64,000 bases of DNA. Origin: Natronolimnohabitans innermongolicus JCM 12255 (lineage in GTDB: Archaea > Halobacteriota > Halobacteria > Halobacteriales > Natrialbaceae). How positions within the stretch are numbered: the stretch's first letter is position 1; the number at the start of each line of letters is the position of its first letter. Below the pieces are notes generated by a model. It saw nothing but the letters and a program-made list of their open reading frames with translations, was not told where the DNA came from and searched no databases. Shown piece by piece: positions 1 to 8,256 of the stretch. The stretch spans positions 1 to 64,000 of the forward strand of contig NZ_AOHZ01000002.1 in assembly GCF_000337215.1 (NCBI RefSeq), in the 5' to 3' direction. A program made the position numbers and the translations under genes.

Positions 1-254
1 GTACTGGTTGGATGCTCGGTGGAGCTGTAAACCTAAAATCTCCAACGCTCAGGATTCCTCCGTGTTCACGCGGAGGAGGATGTCAATCGTTCTTCGAATA
101 TCGTTCACTCGTGTACGCACTTCTTTTTCACCGACGAGTACCAACCTGGATCGCGTAATTGCACATTGAGGCCGAATAGGCCCGGATTTCGCCGCGCTCG
201 CCGCTTCGTGCAAGCCGGTCAATTAAGGGAACGAACGTCGTGTTCTGTTGTCTG

Positions 255-1727
255 ATGGGCCGAGAGAATCGCGGGCACTCCCATCGAGCCGGACTGTCCC
301 GTCGGCGGTTCGTGGCTGCATCGACCGCGACGACGGTCGGCGCCGTGTCGATTACCGGCTGTCTCGGGCGCGGGCGCGATCCGAACACCGTCGTGATGAC
401 CGGGGCGACGGACTTCGAGGAGATTCTTCACACGGACGACGGCGAGCCGTCGGTCCAGGAGGCGCTGTGGGACGCCGGACTCGACGAGGATATCCACGTC
501 GAGTTGCAGACGGTCGTCAGCGACTCCGTCCAGCGCATGGAGGAGGCACAGTCGACCCTCCAGGCCGGCCGCGCGCCGCCGGACATCCACATGATGGACA
601 CCGGCTGGACGATCCCGTTTATCCTCCGCGAGCAAACGGCGAATCTGACCGACGAACTCCCCGATGACACCGTCGACCGGATCGAAGACGGCTATCTCGA
701 CGAAGCGCTCGAGGCCGCGCGGAACCCGGAAACCGGTGATCTGCACGCGGTGCCGCTGTTCGTGGACTTCGGCACGATGCTGTACCGCCAGGATCTCATC
801 GAGGACGCCGGCTACGACACGGACGACTGGGCGGAAGAGCCGCCGTCCTGGGAAGAGTTCGCCGAGGCGGTATCCGAGACACGGTCCGAACACGGCCTCG
901 ACTACGGTTACACGACACAGGCGGCGGCCTACGAGGGGCTCGCCTGCTGTTCGTTCAACGAGGTCATGTCGACCTGGGGCGGCGGCTACTTCGGCGGCAC
1001 CGAGAGCCTGTTCACGGCGGGCGACCGTCCGATCACCGTCGACGAAGAGCCCGTCCTCGACGCAATTCGGATGATGCGAGCGTTCATCCACGGCGACGAC
1101 GACGAACACGCCCTCGATGGCTATCCCCAGATCTCGCCGACGGCGATCGTGCAGTGGTCCGAAGAGGAATCGCTCGGCCCGTTCGCGGGCGGCGATGCGG
1201 TCGCCCACCGGAACTGGCCGTTCGCGATCGCCGAGACCGGCGCCGACGAGGCCTTCGGCGAGGATCTCGGCGTGATGACCCAGCCCTACGCCGTCTCCGA
1301 AGACGAGGCCGAACACGAGGGTGTCGGCGGAACGGCGGCTGCCCTCGGCGGCTGGAACCTCACGCTGAGCCCCTACACCGACCGCGCCGAGCAGGCGCTG
1401 CAGGTTCTCGAGGCGTTCACCCACGACGAGGTCATGCTCACGATCTTCGAGTTACAGGGGTTCATCCCGCCGAACATCGACCTGCTCGACGAGGCCGATC
1501 CCGACGAGATCGGGCCGGTCGCGAGGTACGTCGACCAGCTCCAACTGGCGGGCGAAAACGCCGTTCCGCGGCCGGTGACGGACGTCTGGCCGGAGCAGTC
1601 CGCGCTCATCTTTCAGGAGGTCAACGCGGCGTTCCGGGGTGCGAAATCGCCCGAGGACGCCATGACTGATCTGGCCGACCGACTCGAGGGAAGCGAAACG
1701 GAGGTTGCACAACAGCATGGCGACTGA
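255..1727 (+). CDS. Sugar ABC transporter substrate-binding lipoprotein (CUT1 type)
   Basis: Extracellular solute-binding protein of about 490 residues that captures a sugar and delivers it to the two permeases encoded directly downstream. The N-terminus has a twin-arginine signal (SRRRFVAAS, residues 15-23) and a lipobox ending at Cys36 (SITGC), so it should be Tat-exported and lipid-anchored, as is usual in haloarchaea. The rest reads as a family 1 solute-binding fold. The open frame begins 15 nt earlier at a GTG, but the ATG at 255 gives the better signal peptide. The 3' end overlaps the next gene by 11 nt, so this is the first gene of the importer operon. The substrate cannot be read from sequence; the sugar dehydrogenase and isomerase downstream suggest a sugar or polyol. 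Confidence 0.9.
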   Translation: MGRENRGHSHRAGLSRRRFVAASTATTVGAVSITGCLGRGRDPNTVVMTGATDFEEILHTDDGEPSVQEALWDAGLDEDIHVELQTVVSDSVQRMEEAQSTLQAGRAPPDIHMMDTGWTIPFILREQTANLTDELPDDTVDRIEDGYLDEALEAARNPETGDLHAVPLFVDFGTMLYRQDLIEDAGYDTDDWAEEPPSWEEFAEAVSETRSEHGLDYGYTTQAAAYEGLACCSFNEVMSTWGGGYFGGTESLFTAGDRPITVDEEPVLDAIRMMRAFIHGDDDEHALDGYPQISPTAIVQWSEEESLGPFAGGDAVAHRNWPFAIAETGADEAFGEDLGVMTQPYAVSEDEAEHEGVGGTAAALGGWNLTLSPYTDRAEQALQVLEAFTHDEVMLTIFELQGFIPPNIDLLDEADPDEIGPVARYVDQLQLAGENAVPRPVTDVWPEQSALIFQEVNAAFRGAKSPEDAMTDLADRLEGSETEVAQQHGD

Positions 1728-2766
1728 TACTGACACCGACGGGAACGTCCTGGTCGGCGGCGACGACGAACACGACCGCGAGCGCGACCGAACGGGGAAT
1801 GCAGTCATCAACTGGATGGAGAACCTGAGCGAGGCCGCCTACGCGTACCTCCTCTTGCTCCCCGCGTTCGCCCTGCTGGCGCTGATCGCGTTCTACCCGC
1901 TGGTCATGACGTTCGTCACGTCGCTGCGGGAAGACCAGACCCGCGGTGCCGAGCCCCTCGGCGGTTTCGTCGGCATCGACAACTACGTCGACGTCCTCAC
2001 CGGCAACGCCCGCCTGGCGCGGCAGTTCATGGACGTCACGGTGTCGACGTCGTTTCCCTTCGTCGAGTTCGGCGTTCCGATCCTCCAGCAGGCCCTGTTC
2101 GTGACGCTCGGCTTCGCCGTCATCAGCGTCATCCTCGAGACGGTGATCGGCTTCGGTCAGGCTTACGTCCTCGATCAGGAGTTCCGGGGCCGGCGCTGGG
2201 TCCGCGTCGCGATCATCCTCCCGTGGGCGGTGCCGATCGTCATCCAGGGGATGATCTTCTTCCTGCTGTTCCAGCCCGAGGTCGGCTTCGGCAGCGACCT
2301 CATGCAGTGGCTCGGACTCTTCGGCCCGAACCCGCTGGCCGACAGTCAGGACGCGTTCATCATCATCCTCGTCGCCGACATCTGGAAGTCGGCGGCGTTT
2401 ATGGCCCTCCTCATCCTGGCGGGCCTCCAGAGCGTCGACCGGAGCCTCTACGACGTCGCCCGCGTCGCGGGCGCGTCGCCGTGGCAGCGGTTCAAGCGAA
2501 TCACGCTGCCGCTGGTGATGCCGGCGCTGCTGGTCGCGATGTTGTTCCGAACGATGGACGCCATGCGCGTTTACGGCCTGATCGAATCGACCGCCGGCTG
2601 TACGACCGTCCCGTCGCTAACCTGCCTCGTCGTCGAGGCGATGTTCGGCGGAACCCGGATCTACGCCACCGCGGCGGCCGTCGCGTTCATGACCGCGCTG
2701 GTGATCGGCCTGATCATCTCGGTGTACGTGTTCTTCTTCCGCGACACCGAGGGAGGACCCTACTGA
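1717..2766 (+). CDS. Sugar ABC transporter permease (MalF/UgpA-like)
   Basis: Inner permease subunit of a CUT1 importer, about 349 residues. After a charged N-terminal tail of about 30 residues come six predicted membrane segments. The EAA loop that docks to the ATPase is seen as DVARVAGASPWQRFKRITLP near residue 250. The start chosen is the ATG at 1717; a TTG lies 12 nt upstream in the same frame. It overlaps the binding-protein gene by 11 nt and its stop overlaps the next start as ATGA, so translation is probably coupled. The family assignment is firm, the substrate is not known. Confidence 0.9.
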   Translation: MATDTDTDGNVLVGGDDEHDRERDRTGNAVINWMENLSEAAYAYLLLLPAFALLALIAFYPLVMTFVTSLREDQTRGAEPLGGFVGIDNYVDVLTGNARLARQFMDVTVSTSFPFVEFGVPILQQALFVTLGFAVISVILETVIGFGQAYVLDQEFRGRRWVRVAIILPWAVPIVIQGMIFFLLFQPEVGFGSDLMQWLGLFGPNPLADSQDAFIIILVADIWKSAAFMALLILAGLQSVDRSLYDVARVAGASPWQRFKRITLPLVMPALLVAMLFRTMDAMRVYGLIESTAGCTTVPSLTCLVVEAMFGGTRIYATAAAVAFMTALVIGLIISVYVFFFRDTEGGPY

Positions 2767-3914
2767 TGACCGACGAGAAAGTACCCGACGACGGATCCGA
2801 ATCGGATGCGCAGTCTTCGAGCGACACCGCGGACGACGTCCCGCCACACTGGCGGGCCGCCCGTCGGGCGAGCGGCGGTGATCGGTCCGGCGAGTCGTCG
2901 AGCGACGGCGACCGAACCGGCCGTGAGCCTCGAGCCAGACCGGACGGCGGGGAAACCGGCGAGCGGCGCCACGACGCGCTGCTGGGCGAGGACGGCGACG
3001 ACGCCGAACTCGACCGCGGACCGCTCGAGCGCTGGGCCGCCAACGCCATCAAGAACCCCGAGCGGACCTACCGGGCGATGTTCTACACCGCGACCATCTT
3101 CTTCCTGGTCACGACGCTGTTTCCCTTCTACTGGCTGCTCATGGTCGCGCTGACCCCCGAGGGACAACAGCAGGACATCATCCTTACGCCGAACGGGTTC
3201 AACCCCGGCGCCTTCATCGAGGTCTTCGAGGTGTTGCCGTTCCACTGGTACATGTTCAACAGCTTCGTCATCGCGACGGCCTCGACGATCATCGTCCTGG
3301 TCATCGCGAGCCTCGCGGGCTACGCCTTCGGCCGCCTCGAGTTCCCGGGGAAGGTCCCGATGATGATGCTCGTGCTGGTGATCTCCTTTTTCCCGCCAGC
3401 GGCCTTTTTCATCCCGTTGAACGACCTCTTTAACACCAGCTTCTTCGTCCTCGAGCCGATCACGGGCGACGGGACCCTCTATAACACGCCGGGCGCGATG
3501 GTCCTCCCGCTGTCGGCGATCTTCATGCCGCTGGCCATCTTCATTCTGACGACCTTCTACAGCCAGATCCCCGACGGATTGGAGGATGCCGCCCGCGTGG
3601 AGGGAACCACGCGACTCGGCGCGCTGTTCCGGGTCATCATCCCGCTGTCGGCCCCCGGCGTCGCCACGGCGGGCGTCCTCACCTTCATCGCCGTCTACAA
3701 CGAGTTCTTCTTCTCGTTTCTGATGACCGACGGCCAACCGGAGAACTGGGCACCGATTCTCGAGGGCATTCTCGGCTATCAGGGCCAGTACGAGGTCATG
3801 TACCACCTGATGGCCGCCTCGAGCATTATCGGCGTGATCCCGGTCGCGATCCTCGTGATCGTGGCCCAGGAGAAGATCGTCAGCGGACTGACCGCGGGCG
3901 CACTCAAGGAGTAA
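2766..3914 (+). CDS. Sugar ABC transporter permease (MalG/UgpE-like) with long acidic N-terminal tail
   Basis: Second permease subunit, about 382 residues. The ATG at 2766 overlaps the previous stop (ATGA). The first ~90 residues are hydrophilic and low-complexity (runs of D, S, G, R, E) and form a cytoplasmic extension that typical MalG proteins of about 280 residues lack. The membrane domain then begins near FYTATIFFLVTTLFPFYWLL. The EAA loop is DAARVEGTTRLGALFRVIIP. A longer open frame extends back to 2223 but runs over the upstream permease in another frame and is not coding. The tail may be a haloarchaeal solubility or docking extension; no known domain is seen in it. Confidence 0.88.
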   Translation: MTDEKVPDDGSESDAQSSSDTADDVPPHWRAARRASGGDRSGESSSDGDRTGREPRARPDGGETGERRHDALLGEDGDDAELDRGPLERWAANAIKNPERTYRAMFYTATIFFLVTTLFPFYWLLMVALTPEGQQQDIILTPNGFNPGAFIEVFEVLPFHWYMFNSFVIATASTIIVLVIASLAGYAFGRLEFPGKVPMMMLVLVISFFPPAAFFIPLNDLFNTSFFVLEPITGDGTLYNTPGAMVLPLSAIFMPLAIFILTTFYSQIPDGLEDAARVEGTTRLGALFRVIIPLSAPGVATAGVLTFIAVYNEFFFSFLMTDGQPENWAPILEGILGYQGQYEVMYHLMAASSIIGVIPVAILVIVAQEKIVSGLTAGALKE

Positions 3915-3920
3915 GATACA

Positions 3921-5114
3921 ATGGCACGAGTACGACTCGAGAACGTCACGAAGCAGTACGAAGACGTCACGGCGGTCGACGACGTGAGCATGGAGATCGA
4001 AGACGGCGAGTTCGTCACCTTCGTCGGCCCCTCGGGCTGTGGGAAGTCGACGACGATGGAGACCGTCGCCGGACTGACCAAGCCGACCGACGGCAGGGTC
4101 TACATCGGCGACGACGACGTGACGACCCTCGCTCCGAAGGATCGGGGCGTCGCGATGGTCTTCCAGAACATCGCGCTGTTTCCCCACATGGACGTCTTCG
4201 AGAACATCTCCTTCGGCCTCCGGCTGCGGACGTACGACGACGAGGAGATCCAGCGGCGCGTCGAACAGGCCGCCGACATCGTCCAGCTCGAGGGTATGCT
4301 CGATCGGATGCCCGACGAGATGTCCGGCGGACAGCGCCAGCGGGTCGCGATCGCCCGCGCCATCGTGCGCAACCCCGACGTCTTCCTGATGGACGAGCCA
4401 CTCGCCAACCTGGACGCGAAGCTCCGAGTGCACATGCGCACGGAGCTCCAGCGACTCCACCGCGAACTGGGGACGACGATCATCTACGTCACCCACGACC
4501 AGGCCGAGGCAATGACGATGTCCGACCGCATCGCCGTCCTCAACGCCGGGAAACTCCAGCAGATCGCGCCGCCCCTCGAGTGTTACAACGAGCCGGCGAA
4601 CCTGTTCGTCGCCGGCTTCATTGGCTCGCCGTCGATGAACTTCGCGGAGGGGACGCTCGACGAAAGCGGCCTCGAGACGGCCAACTTCCGCGTCGACGTC
4701 GATCCCGAACGGATACCCGGCGCGACCGTCGGCGACGAGATCACCCTCGGCGTCCGTCCCGAAGACGTCCACCTCTCGCGGGACGCCGACGCGCTGGGAC
4801 AGGCGACGGACCCCATCGACGCCCGAACCGACGTACTGGAGCCGATGGGCGACGAGATCTTCGTCTACCTACTGCTCGCGGAGGGGATAGAGCGGTCGAT
4901 GGAGGAGGATCCGGCCTCGTCGTCGGATCAGTTGCTGATGAGCGTTACCCCCGACACCGACGTTTCCGAAAATCAGGACGTCGACGTCGTCCTCGATCGC
5001 TCGAAGATTCATCTCTTCGAGACGGAAAGCGGCGAGGCGCTCTGTCACGGACTCACCGATCGGTCCGAACGGGAGTCGGGAACGACCGCGACCGAGACCG
5101 AAGCTGATAGCTAG
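3921..5114 (+). CDS. Sugar ABC transporter ATP-binding protein (MalK/UgpC-like)
   Basis: ATPase that powers the importer, 397 residues. Seen in order: Walker A GPSGCGKST, Q-loop VFQNIALFPHM, signature [14 protein letters not shown], Walker B VFLMDEPLANLD, H-loop YVTHDQAEAMT, then a C-terminal TOBE/MalK regulatory domain (about residues 235-375) that is typical of carbohydrate importers. It starts 6 nt after the permease stop and completes the four-gene transporter operon. No second ATPase gene is nearby, so a homodimer is likely. The last ~20 residues are a T/E-rich tail. Confidence 0.93.
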   Translation: MARVRLENVTKQYEDVTAVDDVSMEIEDGEFVTFVGPSGCGKSTTMETVAGLTKPTDGRVYIGDDDVTTLAPKDRGVAMVFQNIALFPHMDVFENISFGLRLRTYDDEEIQRRVEQAADIVQLEGMLDRMPDEMSGGQRQRVAIARAIVRNPDVFLMDEPLANLDAKLRVHMRTELQRLHRELGTTIIYVTHDQAEAMTMSDRIAVLNAGKLQQIAPPLECYNEPANLFVAGFIGSPSMNFAEGTLDESGLETANFRVDVDPERIPGATVGDEITLGVRPEDVHLSRDADALGQATDPIDARTDVLEPMGDEIFVYLLLAEGIERSMEEDPASSSDQLLMSVTPDTDVSENQDVDVVLDRSKIHLFETESGEALCHGLTDRSERESGTTATETEADS

Positions 5115-5257
5115 CGTGTGGGGCCGTCGGTCAGCTAGCTGGTCGCCGAACGGTTCTCGTTTGGCAACGGACAAAAGGCGCTCCAGCCCAACATTCGATA
5201 TAGCACTAGCTGGTGTACGGGTCCGAGAACAGACAGTACGTATCAGATGAGACACGG

Positions 5258-6325
5258 ATGACAAGAGATCGACGCGACATCGAAACCGGTATCGTCGGCC
5301 TGGGCAACATCGGCCAGTATCACGCGGAGCGACTCGTCGACCTCGGCGTCCCGCTCGTTGGAGGCATGGACGCCGCTGCGGACGCACGCTCCAGATTTGC
5401 CAGACGATACAACGTCGACGTTTACGAAGACCACCACGAACTGTACGACGACGTCGATGCCGTCATCATCACGACGCCGAACAAGTACCACGAGGAGTAC
5501 GCAGTGGACGCCTTCGAGCGAAATCTCCACGTCCTCCTGGAGAAACCGCTTGCACACTCACTCGAGAGTGCACAGCGAATCGCCGACGCCGCGGCAGACT
5601 CCACGGGCCACGCGATGGTGGGGTTCAACAATCGCTTTTCGAACACGGTCCGAATCGTCCGCAACCGAATCGAGCGGGCCGACCTCGGCGAAGTCACCCA
5701 CGTCGAGGCGAACTACGTCCGACGACGGGGCATTCCCGGCCGCGGCTCGTGGTTCACTCGCCGCCAGATCGCCGGCGGCGGCGCGCTTATCGACCTCGGC
5801 GTCCACGCCATCGACCTCGCGCTCTACCTGCTCGGGTACCCCGCCGTCACCGAGGCCAACGGCGTTGCCCGCAGCGAGTTCGGTTCCGACGAGGGGTACG
5901 CCTACCTCGAGATGTGGGGCGAAGACGCCGGGCCGGCCGGCTTCGACGTCGACGACTCGGCCAGCGCGTTCATCCGCTGTGCGGACGATCGAACGATCTC
6001 CCTCGAGGTCGCCTGGGCGACGAACCGACCGGCGACCCACGAGTTCGTCGTCCGCGGAACGAAGGCCGCCGCCCGGTTCGACCTCCTCGAGGGCGATCTG
6101 ACGATCCATTCGGCGAGCAACGTTGGACCGGACCACCTCGAGAACACGGCGATCGAAACGCCCCAGAACGACACCCACTCCGAGGAGCAGGAGGCCTTTT
6201 TCGACCGGATCGTCGACGAGGATCCTGACGACGAGAGCATCGGGCAGGCGCTGACCGTCCAGCGAGTCATAGACGCGATCTACCGCTCGAGCGACTCGGG
6301 CCGAACAGTCTCCGTCGAAAAGTAG
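5258..6325 (+). CDS. Gfo/Idh/MocA family NAD(P)-dependent oxidoreductase
   Basis: About 355 residues. The N-terminal Rossmann domain has the nucleotide loop GLGNIGQYHAERL. The family lysine motif EKPLAHS follows, then the C-terminal alpha/beta substrate domain with GGGALIDLGVHAIDLALYLLG. The family oxidises sugars, polyols or their amino derivatives. The ATG at 5258 was preferred over the in-frame GTG at 5213 because the family begins shortly before the Rossmann strand. It lies 143 nt after the ATPase stop on the same strand and probably acts on what the importer brings in. Substrate (glucose, inositol or other) is unresolved. Confidence 0.9.
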   Translation: MTRDRRDIETGIVGLGNIGQYHAERLVDLGVPLVGGMDAAADARSRFARRYNVDVYEDHHELYDDVDAVIITTPNKYHEEYAVDAFERNLHVLLEKPLAHSLESAQRIADAAADSTGHAMVGFNNRFSNTVRIVRNRIERADLGEVTHVEANYVRRRGIPGRGSWFTRRQIAGGGALIDLGVHAIDLALYLLGYPAVTEANGVARSEFGSDEGYAYLEMWGEDAGPAGFDVDDSASAFIRCADDRTISLEVAWATNRPATHEFVVRGTKAAARFDLLEGDLTIHSASNVGPDHLENTAIETPQNDTHSEEQEAFFDRIVDEDPDDESIGQALTVQRVIDAIYRSSDSGRTVSVEK

Positions 6326-6356
6326 GCGTGATCGGGGGCTCGGTCGGGGTTTTTTT
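6326..6356 (+). terminator. T-tract terminator after the sugar dehydrogenase
   Basis: A G-rich stretch is followed by seven Ts at 6350-6356, 25 nt after the stop at 6325. Oligo-T runs of this sort are the usual archaeal termination signal. It separates the sugar operon from the small gene that begins at 6381. Confidence 0.5.
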
Positions 6357-6380
6357 GCCGTCGCCGTGGGATTCCCTGCC

Positions 6381-6704
6381 ATGAGATGCACCCACCCGCT
6401 CGTTCTCGAGATCGGCGTGAAGGAAATATCGGCAGGAGCGACGGTTCCGGTCCGCGTTCTCGCGCGAAACTCGCGGAACAGACCCGTCGAGAACGCCGTC
6501 GTTCGGGTCGGGTCGCAGGTCCAGCGCACCGACGAGGCGGGACGCTGTGAACTCACGATACGCTCGCCCGGATTCTGGCGGGTCACGGCCTACAGTCCGC
6601 CGACCGAACAGGTCGCCTACGAGCCGGCAACCGCACTCTTGCGGGTTCACTCCGGGTCGACAACGCCGAGTCAGCTTCGTCGGCTGGGCCTGACCCCTGC
6701 GTAG
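6381..6704 (+). CDS. Small Ig-like carboxypeptidase-regulatory-type domain protein
   Basis: About 107 residues, cytoplasmic by sequence (no signal peptide). The pattern of a beta-sandwich with alternating hydrophobic strands, including RPVENAVVRVGSQVQRTDEAGRCEL, resembles the CarboxypepD_reg/transthyretin-like fold where a D-x-x-G turn follows a 'V-x-V' strand. A GTG start at 6366 is also possible. The function is not known. It sits between the dehydrogenase and the isomerase on the same strand but is separated from the first by a T-tract. Codon pattern and lack of a competing frame support it as real. Confidence 0.6.
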   Translation: MRCTHPLVLEIGVKEISAGATVPVRVLARNSRNRPVENAVVRVGSQVQRTDEAGRCELTIRSPGFWRVTAYSPPTEQVAYEPATALLRVHSGSTTPSQLRRLGLTPA

Positions 6705-6824
6705 TCTCGACGCGGCGGGTCGGTGTGAGACCGGTACGGAACCAAATATATCCTATGTCGCGATACAGAGAGGGTCCGTTGCCGGCCGTCGTTTTATTTT
6801 CGCGGCCGCCGTCGAACGGGCCGT

Positions 6825-7793
6825 ATGGAGATCGGCGTACACACCCCACCGCTGGCCGACGAATCGCTCGAGGGCGCACTGGCGTATCTCTCGGAACAGG
6901 GCGTCGACGCCATCGAACCCGGCGTCGGCGGCCACCCCGGGCAGGACCACCTCCCGCGGGAGGATCACCTCGACGACGATAGCGCTCAGCAGAAGATCCG
7001 GAACCTCCTCGACGAGTACGAGATGCGAATCAGTGCGCTGGCGACGCACAACAACCCGCTCCATCCCGACGACGAGCGCGCCGCTGACGCCGACACCGAA
7101 CTCCGCGAGGCGATCCGGCTCGCGGCCCAGCTGGACGTCGGCGTCGTCACCTGCTTCTCGGGGCTGCCGGCGGGCGGACCGAACGACGAGGTACCCAACT
7201 GGATCACCGCGCCCTGGCCGCCCGAACACGACGAGGCCCTCGCCTACCAGTGGGAGCAGGGGATCGACTACTGGACGGATCTCGCCGCGTACGCCGACGA
7301 TCACGGCATCGATATCGCCATCGAGATGCACCCCAACATGCTGGTCTACGAACCCCACGGGATGGCCAGGCTCCGCGAGGAGACCGGCGAGCGAATCGGG
7401 GCCAACTTCGACCCGTCACACCTCTACTGGCAGGGAATCACGATCACCGACGCGATCCGCCATCTCGGGGAGCGCGACGCGATCCACCACGTCCACGCCA
7501 AAGACACCAAGATATACGACGCGCAGGCCCGCGAGAAGGGCGTCCTCGACACGACGGCCTACGACGACGAGCCCAACCGCTCGTGGCTCTTTCGCTCCGT
7601 CGGCTACGGTCACGGCGAGGCCCACTGGAAAGATATCGTCTCCACGCTACGCATGGTCGGTTACGACGGCGCCCTGAGCATCGAACACGAGGACTCGTTG
7701 ACGAGTTCGCGGGAGGGACTCGAGAAGGCGATCGATCTCCTCGAGCGAGCGATTTTCGAGACGGAACCCGGCGAGGCCTACTGGGCAGAGTGA
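6825..7793 (+). CDS. Sugar phosphate isomerase/epimerase (xylose isomerase-like TIM barrel)
   Basis: 322 residues spanning an AP-endonuclease-2/IolE-type TIM barrel. Metal and substrate residues of the family are visible: AIEMHPNMLVYE, NFDPSHLYWQG, HVHAKDTKI and SIEHED near the C-terminus. This fold carries sugar or inosose isomerases, epimerases and dehydratases. Together with the Gfo/Idh gene upstream it makes a plausible two-step sugar or inositol pathway. The ATG at 6825 begins right at the first beta strand (MEIGVHTPPL), so the start is secure. Confidence 0.88.
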   Translation: MEIGVHTPPLADESLEGALAYLSEQGVDAIEPGVGGHPGQDHLPREDHLDDDSAQQKIRNLLDEYEMRISALATHNNPLHPDDERAADADTELREAIRLAAQLDVGVVTCFSGLPAGGPNDEVPNWITAPWPPEHDEALAYQWEQGIDYWTDLAAYADDHGIDIAIEMHPNMLVYEPHGMARLREETGERIGANFDPSHLYWQGITITDAIRHLGERDAIHHVHAKDTKIYDAQAREKGVLDTTAYDDEPNRSWLFRSVGYGHGEAHWKDIVSTLRMVGYDGALSIEHEDSLTSSREGLEKAIDLLERAIFETEPGEAYWAE

Positions 7794-7827
7794 GCACGGA
7801 CAACCGACGAGCGTCGGACCGTCACCG

Positions 7828-8139
7828 TCACTCTTCGATCGCCTGCCCGATCGAGTCGCCGGCGACGGCTTCGTCGTCGATCTCGACGCGGCCATCGCTG
7901 TCGACGGCGACCTCGTAGCCTTCGTACTCGAGGACGACGCGGACGGTCGGCGAGGAGCCGCGAGGCGTCTGGAACAGTCGATCGAGCGCCGCCGGGTTGA
8001 CGACGGAGTACAGCGGTTCGTACGCCGGCGGTTCGACGTCGGTGACGTCGACTCCTTCGCGGTCGGCGATCGCCTGAACGATCGCCTCGGTCGGCACGGT
8101 GGAGCGTTCGGGCGACGAGGGATCTGGCGAAGCAGACAT
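7828..8139 (-). CDS. HalOD1 output-domain protein
   Basis: 103 residues. Matches the haloarchaeal HalOD1 architecture: an N-terminal helical part (AIVQAIADREGVDVTDVEPP, then YEPLYSVVNPAALDRLF) and a short beta-rich tail (VVLEYEGYEVAVDSDGRVEID). HalOD1 modules are thought to be signalling outputs in halobacterial regulators; stand-alone copies are frequent and of unknown function. Convergent with the isomerase gene, 34 nt away. Confidence 0.78.
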   Translation of the reverse strand: MSASPDPSSPERSTVPTEAIVQAIADREGVDVTDVEPPAYEPLYSVVNPAALDRLFQTPRGSSPTVRVVLEYEGYEVAVDSDGRVEIDDEAVAGDSIGQAIEE

Positions 8140-8256
8140 AGTCGACGGTACATCGAACCGACCGATAAGCGTAGTGGCGAACGAGACTCAGTGAAAACGG
8201 GACTCTCGAGGACACTACCGGCGCATTACGGCTGCCTCAGCCAACAGTTGTCGAGG

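Noticed and set aside
55-74. CCTCCGTG..CGCGGAGG hairpin at the left edge
   Set aside because: Could terminate a gene that lies outside the window; no gene end can be seen to pair with it.
1-240. Minus-strand short frame (about 57 codons) before the sugar-binding protein gene
   Set aside because: No domain or credible start; left edge gives too little context.
2760-4772. 670-codon antisense open frame over the sugar permease and ATPase genes
   Set aside because: It runs opposite to two well-supported genes and its composition is His/Arg/Asp rich with no domain; a by-product of GC-rich codon use.
5100-5212. Three CTAG sites between the sugar ATPase and the dehydrogenase
   Set aside because: Sparse compared with the origin-side cluster; no repeat or frame attached.
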